A DNA stretch of 64,000 nt from an uncultured Acidobacteriota bacterium (lineage in GTDB: Bacteria > Acidobacteriota > UBA6911 > RPQK01 > JAJDTT01), in NCBI GenBank assembly GCA_951812665.1, contig CATOST010000036.1, positions 248,001-312,000 of the forward strand, written 5' to 3'. Position 1 is the stretch's first letter; each line of letters opens with the position of its first letter. The position numbers and the translations under genes are program-made. This document shows positions 17,334-25,850 of the stretch, one piece after another. The notes beneath the pieces were generated by a model. That model had not been told where the DNA came from. It did not search any database and saw only the letters and a program-made list of their open reading frames with translations.

Positions 17334-17903
17334 TTGGAAGTGGTGTGGAAGGAGCGGATCCAGCGACGGCTGTTGCGGATTCCGCCACGACGGAATCCGG
17401 CCTCATCCAAAGCTCAGGCAGCCGTCCTCATGGGCCTTCTGGATTGCGGGGGCGAACCCTCTTTCCTGCTGACCAAGCGAACCCACGAAGTCGCAACCCA
17501 CAAGGGGCAGATCTGCTTTCCGGGAGGCGTGGAGGAGGCTGGCGATCGCTCCCTCTGGCAGACTGCTCTGAGGGAGACCGGAGAGGAAGTCGGGATCGAG
17601 CCGGAGTATGTGGAGCTACTGGGCCGGTTTCACGATTACCAGGCCGTGACCGACACCGACGTCGCCTGCTACGTGGGCTACCTGAAGCCGGGATTCTCCT
17701 TGATTCCCAGTCCCTCGGAAGTGGAACGAGTGCTGCAGGTGCCCTATGCCTTCTTTCGCGACACCCGTCCCCGGGTGGAGACCCGGCATCGCGGAGGCCG
17801 TCCGATTCCGGTCTATTTCTTTGACTACCAAGGCGATTCCGTCTGGGGATTGACCGCGCGCATGATCAAGGATCTGCTGGACGCGCTGGGAGACTGGCGG
17901 TAG
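17334..17903 (+). CDS. Nudix hydrolase, CoA pyrophosphatase (NudL-like)
   Basis: This 189-aa protein carries an exact Nudix box, starting GGVEEAGD and ending ALRETGEEVGIE. It also has the upstream extension LLTKRTHEVATHKGQICFPGG, which marks the coenzyme A/NUDT7-like subfamily that cleaves CoA to phosphopantetheine and 3',5'-ADP. The start is taken as TTG 17334, with AGGAG about 8 bases before it. The stop codon TAG lies inside a REP-like element (copy 2). Confidence 0.85.
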   Translation: MEVVWKERIQRRLLRIPPRRNPASSKAQAAVLMGLLDCGGEPSFLLTKRTHEVATHKGQICFPGGVEEAGDRSLWQTALRETGEEVGIEPEYVELLGRFHDYQAVTDTDVACYVGYLKPGFSLIPSPSEVERVLQVPYAFFRDTRPRVETRHRGGRPIPVYFFDYQGDSVWGLTARMIKDLLDALGDWR

Positions 17904-17930
17904 GGGCAACCCTGGTGGTTGCCCTCCTCC
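17899..17930 (+). repeat. REP-like hairpin element, copy 2 (covariant stem)
   Basis: GGTAGGGGCAACC, CTGGT, GGTTGCCC: the stem GGGCAACC pairs perfectly with GGTTGCCC around a 5-base loop. Compared with the other copies (stem GGGCGCCC), both arms have changed together (GC to AA on one side, GC to TT on the other). The pairing is therefore what is conserved. The element includes the stop codon of the Nudix gene. Confidence 0.7.
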
Positions 17931-18006
17931 CTTGAGGTTGCCTCGTGACGGTCTTCCCAGCGGACGGTGCAGTCGGAATCCACCGTAGATTCCGGCCACG
18001 CGCTGG

Positions 18007-19287
18007 TCAAGCAACCGGCATTGGGCGATGCTCGGCTTTGAGCCGGCTCGCCAGGTGGTCGATGATGAGTCTCGCCTGGGTGACGCCTTGTTGGATCAGG
18101 AACGTGGAATTGGTCCCGTAGCTCTTGTTGCCCACGATGAAGAAGTCGGGCTCCGGATTCCTCAGGAGGTCGAGGTCCGGGGCGGTCTGATCGCCGCAAT
18201 CGCCGGATCCTCCCAGCAGGCTGGCCGCCAGCTTGATGGGGCCGGAGGTGGCGTAGCATTCGTGAACTTGAAGCTGCCGGTAGATGGAGTTGTCGGGTTC
18301 GAATCCCACGTGGGAGACGATCTCGTCCACCTCGATCTCCCGCCGCTTCCGGCCTCCGTTTCGAGTTCCGTCGACCACCACCCGGAAGGGACCCTGTGGG
18401 GACCACGACAGAATCTCGTCCACCATGGAGCTTCCCAGATACGACAGCCAGGAAGGTGGACGCTGGGCCAGTGAATTGGCCAACGCGGCGATCTGGTCCC
18501 GATAGGGAAAGGGATCGTCCCGGTACCGCTCGTAAGGGACGGTCTGGGGCGAGGAATTGACCCAGAAAACGCGGGTGCGGGGCGCCGTCTCCGCCAGCTT
18601 GCGGAGGGCCTCGAGGGTCGTTGCCGCCGAGTAGCCGCCGCCCACCAGCAGCACGCGGCGACCGGCGAACCGGGAACCTTGGTTCCCACTCACGTCCACC
18701 AGGTGCCGGTGAAAATGATCCGGAGCGGCCTCTTGCGCCTCGCGCTCGCCAGGGGCGGCGATGTTGCCGTTGCCCATGTACTGGGGACAGGAATAGACCC
18801 CCGAGGCGTCAACGACCGATCGGGATCTGTGGATCGAACTCCGTCCTCCTTGCTCTACCAGCAATCTGAAGGGGTGATGAGAACGCTCCGGCTTGCCCAG
18901 GAGATCTTTTTTGCCCAACCCTTCCCGTCCCACCGAACGGACGACTACCCCCTCCAGGATGCGGCCCGAGAGTTGAGGAATCCGGGACAGCGGCTTCAGG
19001 TACGTCTCGACCATTTCGGCAGCGGTCGGGTAGCTGTCCGGTTGCGGAAGGGAGAGCTTCGGAAAGGCCGCCGTGATCAACTCCAAGCCCCATTGCGAGT
19101 GGTTCAATCGAAAGGGACTGAACAGTCGAACGTGACCCCACTGGGAGAGGTGGTGGCCCACCTCCCCTTTCTCGAAGACGACGACGTTCAGACCGGCCAG
19201 AGCGGCTCGACTGGCCGTTTCCAAGCCGATGGGACCGGCGCCGATGATGGCAAGATCGCTCGTGGCGGGAAGGCGGTTTCTCCTCAA
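18007..19287 (-). CDS. FAD-dependent pyridine nucleotide oxidoreductase / monooxygenase-like protein
   Basis: This about 426-aa flavoprotein has two dinucleotide-binding folds: the FAD motif AIIGAGPIGLETASRAALAG at the N-terminus and a second GGGYSAATTLEAL loop near mid-protein for NAD(P). This layout matches flavin monooxygenase and pyridine nucleotide-disulfide oxidoreductase-like enzymes; the redox CxxC is not visible, which favours the monooxygenase side. The C-terminal PDFFIVGNKSYGTNSTFLIQ region completes the FAD site. The substrate is unknown. The start is uncertain: TTG at 19287 is close to the FAD motif, whereas the longer frame would begin inside a REP element. Confidence 0.72.
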   Translation of the reverse strand: MRRNRLPATSDLAIIGAGPIGLETASRAALAGLNVVVFEKGEVGHHLSQWGHVRLFSPFRLNHSQWGLELITAAFPKLSLPQPDSYPTAAEMVETYLKPLSRIPQLSGRILEGVVVRSVGREGLGKKDLLGKPERSHHPFRLLVEQGGRSSIHRSRSVVDASGVYSCPQYMGNGNIAAPGEREAQEAAPDHFHRHLVDVSGNQGSRFAGRRVLLVGGGYSAATTLEALRKLAETAPRTRVFWVNSSPQTVPYERYRDDPFPYRDQIAALANSLAQRPPSWLSYLGSSMVDEILSWSPQGPFRVVVDGTRNGGRKRREIEVDEIVSHVGFEPDNSIYRQLQVHECYATSGPIKLAASLLGGSGDCGDQTAPDLDLLRNPEPDFFIVGNKSYGTNSTFLIQQGVTQARLIIDHLASRLKAEHRPMPVA

Positions 19288-19373
19288 CTTTTTGCTCTGT
19301 GTTACAGAATAGAACCTGGAGGAAGGGTGGCGGTCAAGAATGTGCCCCCTTCCAGTTGCTCCTCCTGAAAGGA

Positions 19374-19405
19374 TGAAAGAGGGCGCCCACAAGGGGCGCC
19401 CCTAC
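19374..19405 (-). repeat. REP-like hairpin element, copy 3
   Basis: On the minus strand: GTAGGGGCGCCCC, TTGT, GGGCGCCCTCTTTC. The stem GGGCGCCC is repeated around a CTTGT loop. It lies between the flavoprotein gene and the 447-aa gene. Confidence 0.75.
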
Positions 19406-19412
19406 GGTTTTC

Positions 19413-20756
19413 CTAGAAGCCGTAGGCACCGAAAAGCTCGTAGCTCTTGGGAATCCGCCCCAGAAAGAAGGCCGTGGCGACAAGATACCGGTTCCTGTCG
19501 GCGGCTGAAGAGGCCTGGTGGCATTCCGCCGCCACCTTGACCAGAAGGATGTCGTCTCCGCCGCCCACGTGCCCGTCGTTCTTGACGGCCAGATCCATCA
19601 GAGTCGTCGCCAAGCCGGCGCCGTTCTCGGATTCCCGGTCCAGAATGACTTTGGCCGCGGTAGCGGACGCGTATGGGTCCGAATGGCTGACGACACTTCG
19701 TAGGACCTTGGTGGCATCGGTGGGAAGCAAATGGCCGGGGAGCTGATCCAGAACCCGGTTCTCACCGCCTTCGGAGCTCTTCGTCGAGGCCCGGTGGATC
19801 AGGGCGGCTCCCAGCAGCAGCGCGAAGGTCCGGCGGTGAGGCTCCACCAGATTCGCCCAGTCTCGCAAGAGGTACACGAAGTTCAAGGCGCGGGCCGGAC
19901 CCGGCCAATGACCGGTCCGGGAGTTGGCCACCGCTTGGGCTGCAGTCAGGAGCAGCACGTCCCGAATCGCTTCCACACTGGCGCCGGATTGACTCAGTCG
20001 TCCCACGGCGTCCAACGCGTCTGCGGTCGATTCTCCGAAGAGGCACGTTTGCTCGAAACGGGAGCGAAGCTCCTCGGAAACCGTCCCGCTGTTTTTCAGG
20101 GCCGAGGTCAGGGGATTGGCCTGCCAGTATTCCCGGACCCGGGCCGAAAGCCGCTTCTCCCGGGGTCCGGCCACCAGGTAATGGAGGGCAGGGAAGAGGA
20201 TCGCTTCCAGGTTCTTCCACTGGAGCGACTGAGCCAGTTTCCAGGCCTGGAGCAGGTAGAGAAATTTGAATCCTCCATGAACCGTATCGGCCAGGGCGTA
20301 AGATAGTCCCTGGGTCCGAAAAAAGTCCCGGTCCGAGGGGCTGTCGAGAAATCCCTTGGCCCATGCGAGCGAAGCGGGAACGTCAGCCGATGCGGCCGCC
20401 TGGGTGAAGTGGTGCCAGCGCTTCTCCAGGCTCTCCTGGTTGCGAGCGTCGATCTTGTCCAGGTTCCATGGAGTCCGCTTCCGCTCCTTGGCGGCGCTCC
20501 AGGTTTGCTGAACGTAGGGGCGCCACCCGGTTTCCGCAGGCAGAATGGTCTGGGCCTCGGTGGCCGCCATGATTCCGAAGAAGCCGCGGGGAACCGAATC
20601 GCCGTAGTAGTTCTCATACAAGCGGGTGGGAAGGTAGCCCGTCACCGCCTCCACGAAATCAGCGGGAGCCGGGAAATGGCTTTGAGCCTCCTTCATGCAG
20701 ACCGAAAACTCCTTTGGGCTCGACGCTTCCAGGAGGCGTTCCATGATTTCGGTCAT
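19413..20756 (-). CDS. Unrecognised 447-aa mostly helical protein
   Basis: I do not recognise this protein. It has no signal peptide and no transmembrane segment, and the sequence suggests an all-helical fold. Three segments look loosely repeated, each pairing a His with aromatic residues: DTVHGGFKFLYLLQAWKLAQ, GHWPGPARALNFVYLLRDWA and ECHQASSAADRNRYLVATAF. Such spacing could reflect a helical repeat with a buried metal or cofactor site, but this is inference. A basic, Trp-rich segment sits near residues 80-115. It lies 7 bases or so from REP copy 3 and upstream of the divergent ispG, with no clear operon partner except the flavoprotein further downstream on the same strand. Confidence 0.6.
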   Translation of the reverse strand: MTEIMERLLEASSPKEFSVCMKEAQSHFPAPADFVEAVTGYLPTRLYENYYGDSVPRGFFGIMAATEAQTILPAETGWRPYVQQTWSAAKERKRTPWNLDKIDARNQESLEKRWHHFTQAAASADVPASLAWAKGFLDSPSDRDFFRTQGLSYALADTVHGGFKFLYLLQAWKLAQSLQWKNLEAILFPALHYLVAGPREKRLSARVREYWQANPLTSALKNSGTVSEELRSRFEQTCLFGESTADALDAVGRLSQSGASVEAIRDVLLLTAAQAVANSRTGHWPGPARALNFVYLLRDWANLVEPHRRTFALLLGAALIHRASTKSSEGGENRVLDQLPGHLLPTDATKVLRSVVSHSDPYASATAAKVILDRESENGAGLATTLMDLAVKNDGHVGGGDDILLVKVAAECHQASSAADRNRYLVATAFFLGRIPKSYELFGAYGF

Positions 20757-20981
20757 CTTCGAATAACTCCTTCGAGGGAAAAATGGACGAGTCAGGAACC
20801 CGCTCCCGGCACCTCTATGGTCGCTTCAGGGCCCGAATACGCGCCTCGAAGTGGGCGGTTTCATGATACGAAATCGGCCTGCCGATCACAACTTTTCCGG
20901 TCCTCCGGAGGGTGGAGGCCGGGCTCTTCCGAGGGCCTTCCGGCTTGTTGGGGAAGAGGGCCGTATTGTAGAATTTCGACC

Positions 20982-22232
20982 ATGTCCAGGGCCAGAAAGA
21001 CGGTCGCGGTCCAGGTGGGAGATGTCACGATCGGTGGCGATGCCCCCATCGTGGTCCAGTCCATGACCAATACGGATACCGCAGACGTGGGAGCCACGGT
21101 CCGTCAAGTGCGGCAGCTTGCGGCGGCCGGATCCGAGATTGTGCGGATCACCGTCAACAGCAACGCCGCGGCCCGGTCCGTCGGCGAAATCGTGCGCCGG
21201 CTGAGAGGGGAAGGGAACGACGTACCCGTAGTGGGGGATTTCCACTACAACGGCCACCTGCTCCTCAGCCGTCATCCCGACTGCGCCCGTTCCCTGAGCA
21301 AGTTCCGGATCAACCCGGGCAACGTGGGAAGGGGCCGCTATCGCGACCAGAACTTCCGGCGGCTGATTCAGCTGGCGCTGGAATATGACAAGCCGGTTCG
21401 TATCGGAGTCAACTGGGGCTCGTTGGACCAGGATCTGCTGTCACGGCTGATGGAGGTCAACGCAGCCCGGGCCGAGCCCAAGAGCGCCGAGGAGGTGCTC
21501 GAGGAGGCCATCGTGGCCAGTGCCCTGGAGTCCGCGGAGCTGGCCCGGGAGTATGGCCTCCCCAAGAATCGCATCATTCTGAGCGCCAAGGTGTCCTCGG
21601 CACCCGAGTTGATCCGGATCTATCGAGTTTTGGGACGGTCCTCTGATTACCCTCTGCATCTGGGGCTGACGGAAGCGGGGATGGGAAGCCGCGGGATCGT
21701 GGCCAGTTCGGCTGCCCTGGGCGTTCTCTTGCACGATGGCATCGGTGAGACCATCCGGGTGAGCCTGACTCCGCTGCCCGGAGCCAGTAGAACCGAGGAA
21801 GTTCGTGTGGCCCAGCAGATTCTCCAATCCCTCAACCTTCGCAGCTTCGCCCCCCAGGTCAGTGCCTGTCCGGGCTGCGGCCGGACCACCAGCAGCTTCT
21901 TCCAGGAATTGGCGGAACGAATCGAACGTCACCTGCGTCTTAGGATGGTGGACTGGAAGCAACTCTATCCGGGCGTCGAGGACCTCAAGGTGGCGGTCAT
22001 GGGTTGCATCGTCAACGGCCCCGGGGAGTCCAAGCATGCGGATATCGGTATTTCGCTGCCGGGCAGCGGCGAAGAGCCGAAGGCGCCCGTCTACGTGGAC
22101 GGAAGGCAATTCACGACGCTGCGGGGCGATGGGATCTCCGACCGGTTCATTCGGATTCTGGAAGATTATGTAACGGATCGGTACGGTGCCTCTCGAGGGT
22201 TTTCGAGGAGCGCCAGCCTGGGTCCGACCTAG
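20982..22232 (+). CDS. ispG: 4-hydroxy-3-methylbut-2-en-1-yl diphosphate synthase
   Basis: This 416-aa protein is IspG/GcpE of the MEP isoprenoid pathway, which reductively opens MEcPP to HMBPP. It has the N-terminal TIM-barrel start VQSMTNTDTADV, FRINPGNVGRG and GVNWGSL, plus the C-terminal 4Fe-4S domain with SACPGCGRTTSSFFQEL and GCIVNGPGESKHADIGIS. ATG at 20982 is the family N-terminus; the longer open frame upstream is shadow. It reads divergently from the 447-aa gene, with 225 bases between them, so a promoter should lie there. Confidence 0.95.
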   Translation: MSRARKTVAVQVGDVTIGGDAPIVVQSMTNTDTADVGATVRQVRQLAAAGSEIVRITVNSNAAARSVGEIVRRLRGEGNDVPVVGDFHYNGHLLLSRHPDCARSLSKFRINPGNVGRGRYRDQNFRRLIQLALEYDKPVRIGVNWGSLDQDLLSRLMEVNAARAEPKSAEEVLEEAIVASALESAELAREYGLPKNRIILSAKVSSAPELIRIYRVLGRSSDYPLHLGLTEAGMGSRGIVASSAALGVLLHDGIGETIRVSLTPLPGASRTEEVRVAQQILQSLNLRSFAPQVSACPGCGRTTSSFFQELAERIERHLRLRMVDWKQLYPGVEDLKVAVMGCIVNGPGESKHADIGISLPGSGEEPKAPVYVDGRQFTTLRGDGISDRFIRILEDYVTDRYGASRGFSRSASLGPT

Positions 22233-22312
22233 CGTATCGTTTCAGGAACGGCCACCGGTGGTTCCTGAAGATTCTTCATTCCCAGAGAAATTTCCCAGGA
22301 GATTGGACACAG

Positions 22313-23308
22313 ATGATCGAGGCGGAACATCTGACCAAACGATATGGCCTGCTGGCGGCCATCGAGGACGTGAGCTTCCAGGTTCGACAGGGAGAGATCC
22401 TTGGATTTTTGGGTCCCAACGGAGCCGGGAAGACCACCACCATGCGGATTCTGGCCGGCTTCTTCCCGGCGACAGAGGGACGGGCAGTCGTGGCCGGCTA
22501 CGATGTCTTCGAGCATCCGCTGGAGGCCAAGAGCCGGGTGGGATACCTGCCGGAGAGTCCACCTCTGTACACCGAAATGACGGTGGACAGCTACCTTCGA
22601 TTCGTGGCCACCATCAAGGGACTGGCCAGCTCCGACACGCCGGGCCGAATGGAGATCGTCAAGGAACGGTGCGGACTGTCGGGTCAGGGCGAACGCTTGA
22701 TCAAGCACCTGTCCAAGGGTTACCGGCAACGGGTCGGATTGGCTCAGGCCCTGATCCACGACCCGGACGTCCTGATTCTGGACGAACCGACCATCGGCCT
22801 GGACCCCAAACAGATCATCGAGTTCCGGGATCTCATCGGCAGTCTCCGGGGTGAGCACACCATCATCCTCTCCACTCACATACTGCCCGAAGTGAGCATG
22901 ACCTGCGACCGGGTCATCATCATCAGCCGCGGACGCATCGTGGCCGTCGATACTCCCCAGAACCTGACCAGCCAGATCCAGGGCGGGGAGCAGATCGACC
23001 TGACGGTGGGCGGCGACAGCGGCCGTGTGACGGAGCTGCTGAACGCCCTCCCCCACGTGAGGCGAGTGGCGGTCGAAGAGCCGGAGAACGGCCTCTCCTC
23101 CGTGCTGGTGGAGGCGGACGGTCAGGCCGAGGTCCGCCACGCGGTGGCCCGCCAGGTGATCCAGGGGGGACTCGATCTCTATGAGTTGAAGGTCCGGTCC
23201 GTCAGCCTGGAGGATGTCTTCGTGGAGTTGACCACCGAGGAAGAAACGGCGGAGGGAACCATCCGGGAAGGGGACGAGCCGGATCGGGAGGGGGAGGCGG
23301 CATCGTGA
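22313..23308 (+). CDS. ABC transporter ATP-binding protein (GldA-like)
   Basis: This 331-aa ATPase has Walker A GPNGAGKTTT, Q-loop VGYLPESPPLYTEMTV, signature LSKGYRQRVGLAQAL, Walker B VLILDEPTIGLDP and H-loop STHIL. The C-terminal extension of about 100 residues with an acidic tail is typical of ABC-2 type exporter ATPases such as GldA. Its last base pairs overlap the start of the permease gene (GTGA). It is the first gene of a four-gene operon with a permease, a GldG-like protein and a DUF4340 protein. The substrate is unknown. Confidence 0.88.
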   Translation: MIEAEHLTKRYGLLAAIEDVSFQVRQGEILGFLGPNGAGKTTTMRILAGFFPATEGRAVVAGYDVFEHPLEAKSRVGYLPESPPLYTEMTVDSYLRFVATIKGLASSDTPGRMEIVKERCGLSGQGERLIKHLSKGYRQRVGLAQALIHDPDVLILDEPTIGLDPKQIIEFRDLIGSLRGEHTIILSTHILPEVSMTCDRVIIISRGRIVAVDTPQNLTSQIQGGEQIDLTVGGDSGRVTELLNALPHVRRVAVEEPENGLSSVLVEADGQAEVRHAVARQVIQGGLDLYELKVRSVSLEDVFVELTTEEETAEGTIREGDEPDREGEAAS

Positions 23309-24093
23309 GGAACTATTTCGCCATCGTCAGCAAGGAACTGTACGCTTTCTTCGTCAGCCCCATCGCCTACGCCGTGCTGGGCGTTTTCTTCGCGGTTTCG
23401 GGCTATTTCTTTTTCGGGATCACCACCTCCATCATCGAGAGGGTTCAGCAGATGGGATTCCAATCCCAGCAGTTCGGGTCCGCACCGCCCCCGGTGGATG
23501 CGTTCTCCCTGATCATGAGCAACATCTTCAGCATCATCAGCACCATATTTCTGCTCCTCATGCCCCTGATCACCATGGGCGTCTTCGCGGAAGAGAAGAA
23601 GCGCGGCACCGTCGAGCTTCTCTTCACCTCCCCCCTGACCCACCTGCAGCTGATTCTGGGCAAGTTCACGGCGGTCATGGTCTTCCTCCTGGCGATGCTG
23701 GTCCCCACCATTCTCAAATTGTGCCTCCTCTACTTCTACAGCGATCCGCTACCGCCCTTGAGCCCGGTTCTCAACGGATTCCTGGGAGCCTTCCTGCTGG
23801 GCGGTTCGCTCCTGAGCCTGGGGATCTTCGCGTCCTCGCTGACCGAGAGCCAAATCGTCGCCGGGATTCTTTCCTTCGGCTTCTTCATCATCCTTTGGGT
23901 AGTGGATTGGATGGCCGGAACCGGATCGACGCTGGGCAACGAGGTCCTGCGCTACCTCTCCGTCATGAACCACTACGAAGACTTCACCAAGGGAGTCCTG
24001 GACAGCAGCCACGTTTTCTTCTATCTGTCGCTGATCTTTATGGGGCTCTTCCTGACTTCGGTTTCCCTGAACTCCCCGAAATGGAGGTCCTGA
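23305..24093 (+). CDS. ABC-2 type permease (GldF-like)
   Basis: This 262-aa inner-membrane protein has about six hydrophobic segments: FVSPIAYAVLGVFFAVSGYFF, then IFSIISTIFLLLMPLITMGVF, AVMVFLLAMLVPTILKLCLL, FLLGGSLLSLGIFASSL, IVAGILSFGFFIILWVVDW and a C-terminal one. The motif EEKKRGTVELLFTSPLT after the second segment is typical of GldF/NosY permeases. It overlaps the ATPase gene and is followed after one base by the GldG-like gene. Confidence 0.87.
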   Translation: MRNYFAIVSKELYAFFVSPIAYAVLGVFFAVSGYFFFGITTSIIERVQQMGFQSQQFGSAPPPVDAFSLIMSNIFSIISTIFLLLMPLITMGVFAEEKKRGTVELLFTSPLTHLQLILGKFTAVMVFLLAMLVPTILKLCLLYFYSDPLPPLSPVLNGFLGAFLLGGSLLSLGIFASSLTESQIVAGILSFGFFIILWVVDWMAGTGSTLGNEVLRYLSVMNHYEDFTKGVLDSSHVFFYLSLIFMGLFLTSVSLNSPKWRS

Positions 24094-24094
24094 A

Positions 24095-25768
24095 GTGTTC
24101 AAGAAACTGATTCAGCCTCTGGTCTCGGTATTCGGCACCTCCGAGACCCTGATCTACGCCGGCGCGGGAGGCCTGATCGGGGGCTACTTCTATTATTCGG
24201 TCAACAATCTCTGGGACTGGAAGGCCCAGACGGCCGTTTACGGCGCAGCCGGCCTGCTGATTCTCTGGGTCGTCCTGAACCTGGGGCAGTTGCGGACCGG
24301 CTTGACCTCGCGCCGTGGGCGCCATGGCGCCGCCGCGGGCGCCTCCACGGTGCTGGTGGTCGCCATCGTTTGTCTGCTGAGTTTCCTCAACCTTCGCCAC
24401 AACCGGCGAATCGACTTGACGGAGAATCAGCTCTTCTCCCTTTCCAGCCAGAGCCGGAAGGTGGTCGAGGCCCTGGAAGGGGAGATCCAGGTCGTGGGTT
24501 TTTTCCAGGACGAGGTCCAGTCCAGAGTCTTCGAGGATTTGATGCAGCAGTACCGATACGTATCCACCCGGGTCGACTATGACGTGGTGGACCCGCAGCA
24601 GGAACCGAGTCGCGTCGCCCGGTTCGACGTGGAACGCTTTGGCCAGGTCGCCGTGACCGGCGGAGCCAAGACCGAGATCGTGGATGATTTTGACGAGGCC
24701 AGGATCACCAACGCCATCATCAAGGTGACACGCGAAGGACAGAAGATCGTCTACTTCATGACGGGTCACGGAGAGCGAAGTCCGGAGGAGGCCGGTCCTG
24801 AAGGGTTGTCCCAGGTCAAGGAGGCGATCGAGAGACAGAATTACGTGGTCCGGAGCTACAACCTGGCGCAGGAGAATGCCCTTCCCGAGAATCCCGCGGT
24901 CCTGATCTCGGCCGGTCCCACGGTGAGTTTTCTCCCCAATGAAGTCAGACTCCTGAAGGAATACCTGGAGGGCGGAGGGAAGCTGCTGCTGCTGCTGGAC
25001 CCCCGGACCAGATTCTCCATGGATGGCCTGTTGGGCGAGTACGGATTGGGCGTGGACGGGAACGTGGTGATCGACGCCAGCGGAGTGGGGCAGCTCTTCG
25101 GCCTGGGGGTGGCCGCGCCCATCGTCTCCAGTTACGAGACCCACCCGATCACGGACGAATTGCGTGGAGTCATGACCTTTTTCCCCATGGCTCAGAGCGT
25201 GAAGGTGACCGCTAGCTCGCTCGGGTACAACTCGTCCAAGCTCTTCTCCACCTCTGCCCGAAGTTGGGGAGAAACGGACCTGGAGGGCAACCAGGCGGCA
25301 TTCGACGAGGACCAGGACGTCCAGGGGCCCTTGGCTTTGGCGGCCGTGGCCGTAAAGACGGTTGAGACCGGCGGTGAACCGGGAGGAGAGGAGCCTTCCC
25401 ACCACGGAGAGGGCGGGGACGAGGACGGCGCCGGGGAGACCGCTCCTGAACCGGACCCTCAGGCCGGCGCCGAGGATGGTGGAGAGAGTGATACCGAATC
25501 CCGCGAGTCGCGCTTCGTCCTGGTGGGCGATTCCGATTTCGCCACCAATGCCTACTCCACCACGTCCGCCAACGGGGATTTCCTTCGGATGACCGTCAGC
25601 TGGTTGGCGGAGGATACGGATCTGGTGGCGATCCAGTCCAGAGCCCCGGAGAACCGCAGGGTCAATCTGACCCGGAGAGAATCGACCCTGATGTTCTGGG
25701 CCACCGTCATCCTCATGCCTCTGGTGACCCTGGTCTTCGGCTTGGCGGTGTGGTTCAGGCGGAAATGA
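24095..25768 (+). CDS. GldG-family ABC auxiliary protein
   Basis: This 557-aa protein belongs to the Gldg family. There are two N-terminal transmembrane segments (about residues 18-35 and 47-63) plus a third near 90-105, a large extracytoplasmic domain with YFMTGHGERSPEE and LISAGPTVSFLPNEVRLLKEYLEGGGKLLLLLDPRT split over two conserved blocks, and a final transmembrane helix before the basic tail (WFRRK). A long acidic, Gly/Glu-rich insert (about residues 425-470) is unusual. GldF/GldG proteins were named in gliding bacteria, but the same trio occurs widely in non-gliders, so no motility role can be assumed. The start is GTG at 24095. Confidence 0.83.
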   Translation: MFKKLIQPLVSVFGTSETLIYAGAGGLIGGYFYYSVNNLWDWKAQTAVYGAAGLLILWVVLNLGQLRTGLTSRRGRHGAAAGASTVLVVAIVCLLSFLNLRHNRRIDLTENQLFSLSSQSRKVVEALEGEIQVVGFFQDEVQSRVFEDLMQQYRYVSTRVDYDVVDPQQEPSRVARFDVERFGQVAVTGGAKTEIVDDFDEARITNAIIKVTREGQKIVYFMTGHGERSPEEAGPEGLSQVKEAIERQNYVVRSYNLAQENALPENPAVLISAGPTVSFLPNEVRLLKEYLEGGGKLLLLLDPRTRFSMDGLLGEYGLGVDGNVVIDASGVGQLFGLGVAAPIVSSYETHPITDELRGVMTFFPMAQSVKVTASSLGYNSSKLFSTSARSWGETDLEGNQAAFDEDQDVQGPLALAAVAVKTVETGGEPGGEEPSHHGEGGDEDGAGETAPEPDPQAGAEDGGESDTESRESRFVLVGDSDFATNAYSTTSANGDFLRMTVSWLAEDTDLVAIQSRAPENRRVNLTRRESTLMFWATVILMPLVTLVFGLAVWFRRK

Positions 25769-25850
25769 AGCTCGGCGGCCGCCGAGCCGTGCCCCGGTGT
25801 CCTCCCGGGGGTGGTTCCGGGTACGGGAACGGCTCCCGCGCAGTTTCCGG

